Source: Desulfosporosinus acididurans
Lineage (GTDB): Bacteria; Bacillota; Desulfitobacteriia; Desulfitobacteriales; Desulfitobacteriaceae
Length of the DNA stretch: 64,000 bases
Direction of reading: 5' to 3'
NCBI RefSeq assembly: GCF_001029285.1
Contig: NZ_LDZY01000004.1
Coordinates: 186,001 to 250,000, forward strand
Shown: in pieces, positions 34,557-43,174 of the stretch
Position numbering within the stretch: the stretch's first letter is position 1
How the letters are laid out: the number at the start of each line of letters is the position of its first letter
Notes under the pieces: generated by a model
The model's database searches: none
What the model was told of the DNA's origin: nothing
The model's input: the letters and a program-made list of their open reading frames with translations, nothing else
Position numbers and translations under genes: made by a program

Positions 34557-36548
34557 TTGAAAGTCAAACGGGCAGATAAAGCCGGGTTTTGTTTTGGCGT
34601 AAAACGTGCTTTAGATATGGCAGAACGAACCGTTGAAATATCATCGGCAGTATCACTTGGACCATTGATTCACAACCAACAGGTTGTGAAACGATTAGAA
34701 GAGCGAGGAATCCGAGTTATTAATGGGCTGGAAGAAACAAAAGCCGCCCAGGCTTTAATTATTCGGTCCCATGGCGTAGCTCCTTGTGTCTATCTGGAGG
34801 CGGAGAAAAAAGGTGTCAAGATCGTCGATGCTACCTGTCCTTTTGTGCAAAAAGCTCAGCGCTTAGCGGCTGAATCGGCTCAAAAGGGACAGCAGGTCAT
34901 TGTCATTGGAGACAAACTCCATCCGGAGGTGCAGGGAATTCTGGGCTGGGCAGGTGAACAAGCCATCCCAATCCAGACAGTGGAGGAGGCTCGTGAGCTT
35001 CCTGTTTACTCTCAGTTAGCAGTTTTAGCTCAAACGACACAGCTGGCGGAAAGTTTTAGCAAGATTGTCGAGGAATTAAAACACCATTCGGAGCATTTAA
35101 CCGTTCATGATACAATTTGCAATGCTACTGCAGAACGTCAGAAGGCCGCCCGTGAGTTGGCGGGGCTTGTAGACATTATGGTTGTTGTCGGTGGGCGTAA
35201 CAGTGCCAATACACGAAAATTGGCAAGCATCTGTGCCGAAAGCACAAAAACCTATCTTATCGAAACAGCGGATGAATTAGAACCTGACTGGTTTGCCGAA
35301 GCCAAGAGTGCGGGCTTAACCGCCGGAGCTTCGACTCCAGATTGGATAATTGAGGAGGTTTTTAAGAAAATGTCGGAAATGAATGATGACGGAATGGACA
35401 TGGCCAGTTGGGACGAGGGTTTTCAGGAACTTCATCTTGGAGCTCATGTCACGGGGAAGGTTGTAAAAATTACGAATGATGAGGTCTTCGTGGATATTGG
35501 CTGGAAGTCTGAGGGAGTAATCCCTTTGTCAGAGCTAAAGGTAACCCGCCAAACAAACCCCGAAGATGTGGTTTCCATTGGCGATGAAATAACGGCGGTT
35601 GTTATCCGTGTGGAGAACTCAGAAGGGCATACCGTCCTGTCAAAACGTAAAGCTGATGAAGCAAATGCTCAGGAACACCTCAAGAAATTAGCAGAAAGTA
35701 AGGAAGAAATCCAGGCTAAAGTTATTGAAGTGGTTAAAGGTGGTTTGGTTGTTGATGTGGGAATGCGCGGATTTGTTCCGGCATCCCAGATACAATTAGG
35801 CTATGTTGAAGACTTAAATCAATTCTTAGGGCAAACCTTGCGTTTGCGAATGTTGGAGTTTGAACCTGCTAAACGAAAAGTTATTCTTTCCCAGAAGAGT
35901 ATTTTGGAAGAAGAAAAAGCAGAAAAACGAAAACATCTGTTGGAGACTCTCCAAGAAGGTGACATTGTTACGGGAGAAGTTCGCAGAATGGCCGATTTTG
36001 GCGTCTTTATTGATATCGGCGGGCTTGATGGACTCCTTCACATCTCAGATATGGCATATTCGAGGATAAAGCATCCATCAGAGATATTGAATGTTGGGGA
36101 TAAGGTCGAAGTTCAAGTGTTAAAGCTTGATCAGGCAACCGGCAAGATATCGTTAGGATTGAAACAACTTAAAGAAAGCCCTTGGGCCCAAGCTGCACAA
36201 AAATATCCCGTGGGATCGACGGTAACGGGAAAAGTTGTTCGTATTGTGACCTTTGGTGCCTTTGTACAGCTTGAGGATGGTGTGGACGGATTGATTCATA
36301 TCTCCCAAATTTCCAACAAGCATATCAATAAAGTTGAAGAGGTACTTAAAGCGGGAGATATGGTCAATGCTAAGGTTATTGAATCTAACCCTGAAGCAAA
36401 ACGAATCAGCCTTAGTATTCGTGAAGCAGCTGCAGACGCTGACAAAGCCCAAGATCAACAGGCTATGGCTGAACAACCGGAGGTTAAAGCCATGACCATT
36501 GGAGACGCAGTAGGTGAAAAGCTTTCCTCAGAAAATAATAACGACTAA
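34557..36548 (+). CDS. ispH-rpsA: IspH fused to ribosomal protein S1
   Basis: A 663-residue bifunctional protein. The N-terminal 280 residues are 4-hydroxy-3-methylbut-2-enyl diphosphate reductase, last step of the MEP isoprenoid pathway, with [4Fe-4S] cysteines in GFCFGVKRA, DATCPFV and DTICNAT. Four S1 RNA-binding domains follow (for example GAHVTGKVVKI, IQAKVIEVVKGG, GDIVTGEVRRM, GSTVTGKVVRI). The start is TTG 34557, 7 bases after GGGAGGG. The fusion is known in Clostridia and is not a sequencing artefact: the frame is open throughout. Confidence 0.95.
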   Translation: MKVKRADKAGFCFGVKRALDMAERTVEISSAVSLGPLIHNQQVVKRLEERGIRVINGLEETKAAQALIIRSHGVAPCVYLEAEKKGVKIVDATCPFVQKAQRLAAESAQKGQQVIVIGDKLHPEVQGILGWAGEQAIPIQTVEEARELPVYSQLAVLAQTTQLAESFSKIVEELKHHSEHLTVHDTICNATAERQKAARELAGLVDIMVVVGGRNSANTRKLASICAESTKTYLIETADELEPDWFAEAKSAGLTAGASTPDWIIEEVFKKMSEMNDDGMDMASWDEGFQELHLGAHVTGKVVKITNDEVFVDIGWKSEGVIPLSELKVTRQTNPEDVVSIGDEITAVVIRVENSEGHTVLSKRKADEANAQEHLKKLAESKEEIQAKVIEVVKGGLVVDVGMRGFVPASQIQLGYVEDLNQFLGQTLRLRMLEFEPAKRKVILSQKSILEEEKAEKRKHLLETLQEGDIVTGEVRRMADFGVFIDIGGLDGLLHISDMAYSRIKHPSEILNVGDKVEVQVLKLDQATGKISLGLKQLKESPWAQAAQKYPVGSTVTGKVVRIVTFGAFVQLEDGVDGLIHISQISNKHINKVEEVLKAGDMVNAKVIESNPEAKRISLSIREAAADADKAQDQQAMAEQPEVKAMTIGDAVGEKLSSENNND

Positions 36549-36579
36549 TAGTGTTCGTTGGTATAAAAATTTTGGTTTC

Positions 36580-36622
36580 GAAATGACTTCTTGCTCATTA
36601 ATGCAGGGAGTCATTTCCTTCT
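36580..36622 (+). terminator. Weak terminator-like hairpin after ispH-rpsA
   Basis: GAAATGACT (36580-36588) pairs with AGTCATTTC (36609-36617) over a 20-base loop, followed by CTTCT. The T-run is poor, so partial read-through into the next gene is possible. Confidence 0.5.
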
Positions 36623-36664
36623 AAACCCCCATGCAGCTAATACGGGTAGAAAGAGGACAGGAAG

Positions 36665-37828
36665 GTGATTAAACTGGTTAAACGGCAACCGATTTCACCT
36701 ATTGATTTTCCCATTTTATTTTTAACCCTGGTGCTTCTCGCTTTTGGCTTGATTATGGTTTTGAGTGCCGGAGCGGTTCTTGGCTTTAATACCAATCAAA
36801 ATTCCTATTATTACGTTTTGCAGCAGCTTAAATGGGTTTGTATTGGCGCCGTCTTTGCGGCTATTGCCATCAAATTGCCTTACACGTTCTGGCGCCGCTT
36901 TGCAGGCCTGGGAATTATCGTGAGCGTATTGCTGCTTGTTGCTGTTCTCTTTACAGGAGCAGGGATCGCAGCTAAAGGTTCAGCCCGTTGGATCTCATTT
37001 GCCGGTTTGCGAATTCAGCCTTCAGAAATCACAAAATTGACGCTTGTAGTTTTTTACGCTCATATTCTGGATCGTTATCCAATTAAAAAGGGGAAAGACT
37101 GGCGTGTGCCTTTAGGAATACTTTTGCCCCTTACCGGTGTGGTTTTGGCTCTCGTATACAAACAGCCGGACCTTGGAACGGTTATGGTCTTGGGTTTGAC
37201 AAGCGCCGTTATGCTGCTGCAGACAGAGATCCCGACTCTGTGGTTTGTATCTGCAGTTCCCGCTCTCGGAATTCCCTTGATGTATTTTATTCATGGTTAC
37301 CAATGGCAGCGAATTTTAGTTTGGCTTAATCCGTGGAAATATGCCAGCGACATTGGTTATCAAATTACGAACGCCGAGATATCCTTCGGTTCAGGAGGCG
37401 TGTTTGGAGTAGGCTTGGGAAGGAGTCTGCAGAAATATGGTTTTCTTCCTGAAAACCATACGGACATGATTTTTGCTATGGTTGGAGAAGAATTGGGGCT
37501 TATTGGAACATTTTTCTTAATTGCTCTCTTTGCGGCTCTTTTCGCCCGCGCCTTCTATGTTATACGGAAATGTCCGGATCGTTTTGGCCGTCTTTTAGGT
37601 TTTGGACTTATCTCTTCTTTGGCCATTCAGACAGCAATTAACCTCTCCGTTGTAACAGGTGTTTTACCCGTTACCGGAATAACCTTGCCCTTAATTTCTT
37701 ACGGCGGGAGCTCCTTGGTTATCACTTTGACAGAACTAGGCATGATTTTAAACGTCACTCGTTATTGCCAAAAATCCCAAAACAACAATAAAAGCAACAA
37801 CCCAGGTATATCCAACGTCCCGGTGTAA
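36665..37828 (+). CDS. ftsW: SEDS-family cell-wall polymerase (FtsW/RodA/SpoVE)
   Basis: Polytopic glycosyltransferase (387 aa, about 10 helices) that polymerises peptidoglycan from lipid II. Family segments are KGSARWISFAGLRIQPSEITKL, GFLPENHTDMIFAMVGEELGLIG and LPLISYGGSS near the end. GTG start after GACAGGAAG. It could be the division (FtsW), elongation (RodA) or spore (SpoVE) member; neighbours do not decide, so the symbol is tentative. Confidence 0.9.
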   Translation: MIKLVKRQPISPIDFPILFLTLVLLAFGLIMVLSAGAVLGFNTNQNSYYYVLQQLKWVCIGAVFAAIAIKLPYTFWRRFAGLGIIVSVLLLVAVLFTGAGIAAKGSARWISFAGLRIQPSEITKLTLVVFYAHILDRYPIKKGKDWRVPLGILLPLTGVVLALVYKQPDLGTVMVLGLTSAVMLLQTEIPTLWFVSAVPALGIPLMYFIHGYQWQRILVWLNPWKYASDIGYQITNAEISFGSGGVFGVGLGRSLQKYGFLPENHTDMIFAMVGEELGLIGTFFLIALFAALFARAFYVIRKCPDRFGRLLGFGLISSLAIQTAINLSVVTGVLPVTGITLPLISYGGSSLVITLTELGMILNVTRYCQKSQNNNKSNNPGISNVPV

Positions 37829-37885
37829 TCTCTTTCTAAGTGGGAATAATAAGTATAGGTTTTCCCATTAGAGGAGGAGTTCTCA

Positions 37886-38524
37886 GTGAATTTTCCTTAT
37901 GGAGAATGGATTCTCTTAGGTATAACCCTTGTAACCTTTGTGGAAAAGCAACGATCACGTTGGTTTTTTTTGAAATTATTGGCGATCTGGCTTGGAGGAA
38001 AGGTTTTTGAGCTAATCCTCGGTTCATCAAGTGTTTGGCATTACCATTATGCTCGGCTGGCTGTTATCCTCTTCGTGGGCGGATATGCTTGGAAACGTGC
38101 TCGGCGCAGAGTTTGGCCTTTGGTTTCAACAAGTTTTGTCATAAGTATAGAAACCTTATTCCTAGTCAATGATCCTGGAGTTCTTCCATTCAGTTCTTGG
38201 CTTTTCGCCCTAGCTCTCGTGTCAGTTGCCTGGTTAACCGCGAAAACGTACTGGGGAACAGTTTTAGCCTTAGTTGGGAGCGTTCTATGGGATCAAGGCT
38301 TAGAACGATTTGTCTATGAGGGGATTCTAAGGCACGTAGATTTGCCGGACCCTTTTATTTGGAACTTTGGTACGCTTTTCTTGACTGTTTGGGCGGGTTT
38401 GCTCTTAGGTTTAAAATGGAAGGCTGATTCACGTGAAGTAAGGGCAATTCCAGCTTCTGATAGTCTAATATCTGCCCGTGATGAAGGAACTTTTGACCTT
38501 TCAAAGGAGCAAGATCTCAGGTAG
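37886..38524 (+). CDS. Hypothetical membrane protein
   Basis: A 212-residue protein with about 5-6 hydrophobic helices (for example ILLGITLVTFVEK, LAVILFVGGYA, LFALALVSVAWLTA, FLTVWAGLLLGLK) and a polar C-terminal tail. GTG start after GAGGAGGAG. The family is not recognised. It lies between ftsW and the DUF512 gene. Confidence 0.75.
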   Translation: MNFPYGEWILLGITLVTFVEKQRSRWFFLKLLAIWLGGKVFELILGSSSVWHYHYARLAVILFVGGYAWKRARRRVWPLVSTSFVISIETLFLVNDPGVLPFSSWLFALALVSVAWLTAKTYWGTVLALVGSVLWDQGLERFVYEGILRHVDLPDPFIWNFGTLFLTVWAGLLLGLKWKADSREVRAIPASDSLISARDEGTFDLSKEQDLR

Positions 38525-38611
38525 CATGTGCAATCTAAATATAGTATACTGTAAGGCAGTAAAGAACTGGGATAATATTCCCTGCTCTGATTGCTTAGGA
38601 GGATGGAACGT

Positions 38612-39940
38612 TTGGTTAAAGGTCTGGTGATTGCGGGGGTTAGCCCAGGCAGTATCGCAGAAGAAATGGAAATTCAGGTCGGGGATCGAGTTCTGGCTGT
38701 AAATGGTGAGGAATTGAGAGATGTTATTGATTTCCAGTATGGCATTTCTGATGAGGAATTCACGTTACTTATCGAAAAAGGTAATGGCGAAGAATGGGAA
38801 TTGGAAATCGAGAAGGCTCCAGGGGAATTTCTAGGTATAGACGTCGAAACTATTAGCTCAGAAGGAACGAAACTCTGTTGTAATAATTGTACCTTTTGCT
38901 TTGTAGCTCAAATGCCAAAGGGGATGCGGGCTACACTTTATGATAAAGATGATGATTATCGGCTTTCTATGACTCAAGGGAGTTTCATTACACTCTCGAA
39001 TTTGAGTGACGAAGAAATCAAGAGGATTATTGACTTTCATCTTAGCCCGCTCTATATTTCTGTTCATGCTTGGAATCCGGAAATACGTGTCAAGCTAATG
39101 AAGAATCCACAAGCCGGGAAACTGCCTCAGCAAATTCAACGCCTAACGGAGGCAGGCATAGCTATTCATGCTCAAATTGTCTTAGTTCCTGAGCATAACG
39201 ATGGAGAGGTGCTGACGGAGACAATTATGAAGCTGGGGGAACATTATCCGTCAGTGCAGTCAATCGCCGTAGTTCCCGTGGGATTAACCCGCTATCGGGA
39301 ACATTTAACGTCCCTGCGTGGATTTACTCCCGCAGAAGCAGCTCATATATTGGATCAGGCTGAACTGTGGCAGCAGGATTTTTATAAGCGAACAGGACAG
39401 CATTTGGTTTATTTTGCCGATGAGTTTTATGTTTTAGCAGGACGGGAGTTTCCTGAAACTTCAGTTTATGACGATTTTCCCCAATTAGAAAACGGAGTGG
39501 GTATGGCTCGAACGTTTATTTCGGAACTGGAAATAGGGTGGCCCTATTTGCCAAATTCAATTTCTCAAAGACATGTGCATCTTGTCACCGGAACTTCGGC
39601 CCAGGGGCTTTTTGAGAAATGGTCTCGGAAATTAATGGATCACGTGAGGGGCTTAACGATATCCGTTCATGCCATTCGCAATGACTTTTTCGGATCCTCG
39701 GTGACAGTAGCCGGTTTACTGACTGCTCAAGATATTGCCCTTCAACTGGGTGATTTGGCGGGGGATGACTTTCTTATTCCGCGGGTTATGCTGAAAGCGG
39801 ATGAGCCGATCTTTCTCGATGATTACAGTGTTCAATGGTTAGAAGAAAAGGTTAACGGCCGGGCTAAAATTGTTGAAAATCATGGAACAGCGTTTTTAGA
39901 ACAGGTCATTGGATATAGCTTGGGGGGGAAAACAGTTTGA
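38612..39940 (+). CDS. DUF512 family Fe-S protein with PDZ domain
   Basis: A 442-residue protein with an N-terminal PDZ-like domain (about 1-60, IAGVSPGSIAEEMEI), a radical-SAM-like cysteine motif CCNNCTFCF, and the DUF512 C-terminal region (DDFPQLENGVGM, then GLTISVHAIRN). The start is TTG 38612, 9 bases after AGGAGG. The gene is nearly always found directly before der in Clostridia and related phyla, as here with a 4-base overlap. Function unknown; a role in ribosome assembly or metal chemistry has been guessed from this linkage. Confidence 0.9.
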   Translation: MVKGLVIAGVSPGSIAEEMEIQVGDRVLAVNGEELRDVIDFQYGISDEEFTLLIEKGNGEEWELEIEKAPGEFLGIDVETISSEGTKLCCNNCTFCFVAQMPKGMRATLYDKDDDYRLSMTQGSFITLSNLSDEEIKRIIDFHLSPLYISVHAWNPEIRVKLMKNPQAGKLPQQIQRLTEAGIAIHAQIVLVPEHNDGEVLTETIMKLGEHYPSVQSIAVVPVGLTRYREHLTSLRGFTPAEAAHILDQAELWQQDFYKRTGQHLVYFADEFYVLAGREFPETSVYDDFPQLENGVGMARTFISELEIGWPYLPNSISQRHVHLVTGTSAQGLFEKWSRKLMDHVRGLTISVHAIRNDFFGSSVTVAGLLTAQDIALQLGDLAGDDFLIPRVMLKADEPIFLDDYSVQWLEEKVNGRAKIVENHGTAFLEQVIGYSLGGKTV

Positions 39941-41268
39941 GTAAGCCAGTGGTAGCAATTGTCGGACGTCCTAATGTTGGCAAATCAACTCTTTTTAATC
40001 GTATAGCCGGAGGGCTTGTAGCCATTGTCGAAAATAAACCTGGAGTAACGAGGGATCGTCTCTATCGGGATGCTGAGTGGTTGGGCCGCAAGTTTGCCTT
40101 GATTGATACCGGAGGGATCGAGTTTAAAGCTGAAGGGACGCCTATCGCTTCACAGATGCGCAAACAGGCAGAGATTGCTGTGGAAGAGGCTGATGTGGTA
40201 ATTTTAGTTGTAGATGCCCAATTGGCGCCCACGCCTGATGACGATTTGATTGCGCGTACTCTGCGGCGTTCAGGTAAACCAGTGTTGTTGGCGGCAAATA
40301 AAGTTGAAGACTTTGAAAAGGCTGAGGGACAACTCTACGACTTTCTGGCCTTGGGGCTTGGGGAAGCGATTCCTATTTCAGCGGTTCATGGCATGAATAT
40401 GGGTGACCTGTTGGATATGGTTGTTTCCAATTTGCCGGAAAATGCTGGGGAGGATTATGACCCTGACGTTATTCGAATTTCAGTTATCGGACGTCCTAAT
40501 GTGGGAAAATCATCCTTAGTCAATAATATGCTGGGGAGAGAACGAGTTATCGTCAGCAACATCCCTGGAACGACCCGAGATGCTATCGATACTCCCTTTG
40601 AGTATGAAGGAAAACATTATATTCTTATTGATACTGCCGGTATGCGCCGCAAAGGTCGTATCGAGGAACTAACTGAACAATACAGCGTCGTGCGTTCCTT
40701 ACATGCCGTTGATCGTTCCGATGTGATTCTTATGCTCCTTGATGCCACAGAAGGTGTCACAGAACAAGATAAAAAAATAGCAGGCTATGCCCATGATGCC
40801 GGTAAAGCCATCGTTATCGTGGTCAATAAATGGGACCTCGTGGAAAAAGACGATAAGACGATTAACAAATTTGAAAAGACGATTCGCGAAGAATTGGGGT
40901 TTTTGCAATATGCGCCTACTATGTTCATTTCTGCAAAAACCGGGCAGCGTGTGCATAAAATATTAGAGCTCGTTGATTTTGTAACCGAGCAGAATTCTAC
41001 GCGAGTAACAACTGCGACCTTAAACACTTTGGTGCGCGAATGGCTTCATCTCAATCCCCCTCCAACAGATAAAGGGCGGAGATTAAAGGTGCTTTATCTT
41101 ACCCAGGCAAGTGTAAAACCACCTACGTTTGTTTTCTTTGTCAATGATCCGGAATTGATGCATTTTTCTTATAAACGTTATTTAGAGAATCAAATGCGGA
41201 AACATTTCGGATTTGAAGGAACACCGATCCGAATTATAATTCGTCAAAAAGATGAAGAGAAGGAGTAA
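39937..41268 (+). CDS. der: Ribosome-associated double GTPase Der (EngA)
   Basis: Essential GTPase for 50S subunit assembly (443 aa). Two G domains are visible, each with GRPNVGKST/S, DTAG/DTGG and NKxE/NKWD motifs (residues about 8-165 and 180-350), then a KH-like C-terminal domain. TTG start overlaps the DUF512 stop. It is in the canonical order der-plsY-gpsA-spoIVA. Confidence 0.97.
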   Translation: MSKPVVAIVGRPNVGKSTLFNRIAGGLVAIVENKPGVTRDRLYRDAEWLGRKFALIDTGGIEFKAEGTPIASQMRKQAEIAVEEADVVILVVDAQLAPTPDDDLIARTLRRSGKPVLLAANKVEDFEKAEGQLYDFLALGLGEAIPISAVHGMNMGDLLDMVVSNLPENAGEDYDPDVIRISVIGRPNVGKSSLVNNMLGRERVIVSNIPGTTRDAIDTPFEYEGKHYILIDTAGMRRKGRIEELTEQYSVVRSLHAVDRSDVILMLLDATEGVTEQDKKIAGYAHDAGKAIVIVVNKWDLVEKDDKTINKFEKTIREELGFLQYAPTMFISAKTGQRVHKILELVDFVTEQNSTRVTTATLNTLVREWLHLNPPPTDKGRRLKVLYLTQASVKPPTFVFFVNDPELMHFSYKRYLENQMRKHFGFEGTPIRIIIRQKDEEKE

Positions 41269-41271
41269 GTG

Positions 41272-41862
41272 ATGTTACGCTACTTGATATTTATCTTAGC
41301 GTATTTTCTTGGAGCAATACCTTTTGCTTATTTCGCAGGTCTCCTTAAAGGAATTGACGTCCGGCGGCATGGCAGCGGAAATGTTGGTACCACCAATGCC
41401 TTTCGCCTTTTAGGCGTAAAATTGGGAATTGCTGTGCTGTTCGGCGATTTTATGAAAGGAGCTTCAGCGGCGGCTTTGGGTTATTGGGCTTTTGGTGCCT
41501 GGGGCGGCATTGCAGGAGGATTATTGGCTATGGCCGGTCATAGTTGGAATCCTTTTTTTGCTTTTCGGCCAAGCGGTAAAGGAGTAGCTGCAGGATTTGG
41601 AATTATCACAGTCTTGATGCCCAAGGTTATGCTGCTGGCTGTCGGGTTGTTTATTCTCGTTGTTTGGGCAACACGCTACGTTTCCTTGGGATCGATTGTT
41701 GCGGCTCTTACAGTGGCCATATCAGTGTTCCTCTTTCGAGAGCCCCTGGCTTATCGGATTTTTGGTTTAGTTGGGGCTTCAATTGTGATAGTTCTTCATC
41801 GCTCGAATATCAAACGGCTACTACACGGGACTGAAAATAAATTTGGGAATAAGAAGAGTTGA
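41272..41862 (+). CDS. plsY: Acyl-phosphate:glycerol-3-phosphate acyltransferase
   Basis: First acylation step of phospholipid synthesis (196 aa, five helices, inner membrane). Motifs include [25 protein letters not shown] and [25 protein letters not shown] 41272 follows GAAGGAG and the der stop by 3 bases. Confidence 0.96.
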   Translation: MLRYLIFILAYFLGAIPFAYFAGLLKGIDVRRHGSGNVGTTNAFRLLGVKLGIAVLFGDFMKGASAAALGYWAFGAWGGIAGGLLAMAGHSWNPFFAFRPSGKGVAAGFGIITVLMPKVMLLAVGLFILVVWATRYVSLGSIVAALTVAISVFLFREPLAYRIFGLVGASIVIVLHRSNIKRLLHGTENKFGNKKS

Positions 41863-41942
41863 TTAGGAAGTGAACTCGTTCAGGACCCACCTAATCGAAC
41901 CTCGAATATCGAGTACTTAACATCGAATTAGGAGGTAGGTTA
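41861..41942 (+). promoter_or_regulatory. Mutually exclusive hairpins before gpsA
   Basis: CCTAATC (41890-41896) can pair either with upstream GATTAGG (41861-41867) or, extended as CCTAATCGA, with downstream TCGAATTAGG (41923-41932). An inner CTCGA/TCGAG stem sits in the second fold. The downstream arm includes the first bases of the gpsA ribosome site AGGAGG, so the second fold would hide it and the first would free it. It looks like a translational switch; the signal is unknown. Confidence 0.45.
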
Positions 41943-42956
41943 ATGTCGAAAGTTGCGGTTTATGGAGCTGGGAGCTGGGGAAGTGCCTTGGCTGTTCTCT
42001 TGAGCAAAGCGGGTCATCAAGTCTCATTGATTGGCCGGAAGGCTGATGAAATGGCACAAATGAGCAAGCTCCGTGAAAATGTGCGCTATCTACCGGGAGT
42101 TGTCTTGCCTTCAGGACTCACACCCACCACAGATGTCACAGAACTGAACGCTGATCTCGTGATTTTGAGTGTCCCCTCCCACAATATTCGCGAGGCTGCT
42201 CAGTTTATAAAACCTAACTTAAGACCGGGCGGAATTGTGGTTAATACGGCTAAAGGATTGGAAGAAGAAACACATAATCGTCTTTCGGAAGTATTGAAAC
42301 AAGAACTGACCGAGCAGGCTATTGCTGTTTTATCAGGGCCTAGTCATGCGGAGGAAGTCGGCAGAGATATTCCGACAACCGTGGTGGTGGCTTCCGATGT
42401 TGAGATTGCTGAAAAAGTTCAGGATTTAATGATGACCCCAAAATTCAGAGTATATACCAATCCCGATGTCATCGGCGTGGAACTTGGGGGAGCCTTAAAA
42501 AACGTCATTGCCTTATGTACAGGCATTGCCGAAGGGTTAGGTTTTGGGGATAACACAAAGGCTGCTTTAATGACCCGAGGGCTGGCAGAAATTGCTCGTT
42601 TGGGAGTAGCCATGGGTGGGCATCCTCTTACCTTTGCCGGGCTGTCCGGTGTTGGTGACCTAATTGTGACGTGTACGAGCCAACATAGCCGCAACCGGCG
42701 AGCGGGCGTTGCTCTTGGACAGGGGAAACCTCTGGATACTGTTCTTCATGACGTAGGTATGGTTGTTGAGGGGGTTAGAAATACTCGAGTAGCCTATCAA
42801 CTCAGTCTAGAAAAGAATATTTCCATGCCGATCACTCAACAAGCCTACAAGGTCTTGTTCGAAGGCGCTGATCCAAAAATTGCTGTTACAGATTTGATGA
42901 TGCGCGGGAAGAAGCATGAACTTGAGGAAGTCGTAGAAATGAGTTGGTTTAAGTAA
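41943..42956 (+). CDS. gpsA: NAD(P)-dependent glycerol-3-phosphate dehydrogenase
   Basis: Reduces dihydroxyacetone phosphate to sn-glycerol-3-phosphate for lipids (337 aa). GAGSWGSALA dinucleotide motif at residues 7-16, catalytic Lys in GGALKNVIAL, and GLSGVGDLIVTCTSQHSRNRR near 220-245. Functional partner of plsY next door. Confidence 0.97.
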   Translation: MSKVAVYGAGSWGSALAVLLSKAGHQVSLIGRKADEMAQMSKLRENVRYLPGVVLPSGLTPTTDVTELNADLVILSVPSHNIREAAQFIKPNLRPGGIVVNTAKGLEEETHNRLSEVLKQELTEQAIAVLSGPSHAEEVGRDIPTTVVVASDVEIAEKVQDLMMTPKFRVYTNPDVIGVELGGALKNVIALCTGIAEGLGFGDNTKAALMTRGLAEIARLGVAMGGHPLTFAGLSGVGDLIVTCTSQHSRNRRAGVALGQGKPLDTVLHDVGMVVEGVRNTRVAYQLSLEKNISMPITQQAYKVLFEGADPKIAVTDLMMRGKKHELEEVVEMSWFK

Positions 42957-42978
42957 GTGAAAACAATTTGCTTACAGC

Positions 42979-43015
42979 ACAGGGCAGGATAAAAATCCTG
43001 CCCTGTGTTTTTTTC
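42979..43015 (+). terminator. Strong intrinsic terminator after gpsA
   Basis: CACAGGGCAGGAT pairs perfectly with ATCCTGCCCTGTG around AAAA, followed by seven T. It separates gpsA from spoIVA. Confidence 0.95.
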
Positions 43016-43020
43016 TACTG

Positions 43021-43050
43021 TCATATTTCCGGAAAAACCTCAATATAATT
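43021..43050 (+). promoter_or_regulatory. Candidate SigE promoter of spoIVA
   Basis: TCATATT (43021-43027) and CAATATAATT (43041-43050), separated by 13 bases, resemble SigE -35 and -10 boxes. It lies about 125 bases before the spoIVA start. SpoIVA is a known mother-cell SigE target in Bacillus. Confidence 0.5.
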
Positions 43051-43174
43051 ATATTGCTTAATGTGCTAGTCCAGTTATCGGGTATCCACGAGTTACAGGG
43101 AGGTGGAAGGGGAGATAAGGTGGAGGCCCTTCCCCAATTTTTGGGACAGCACTCAAAAGGGAGGGAAATTTCTA

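Noticed and set aside
42979-43015. Operator-type palindrome after gpsA
   Set aside because: Perfect stem followed by seven T and located just after the stop, so it is a terminator.
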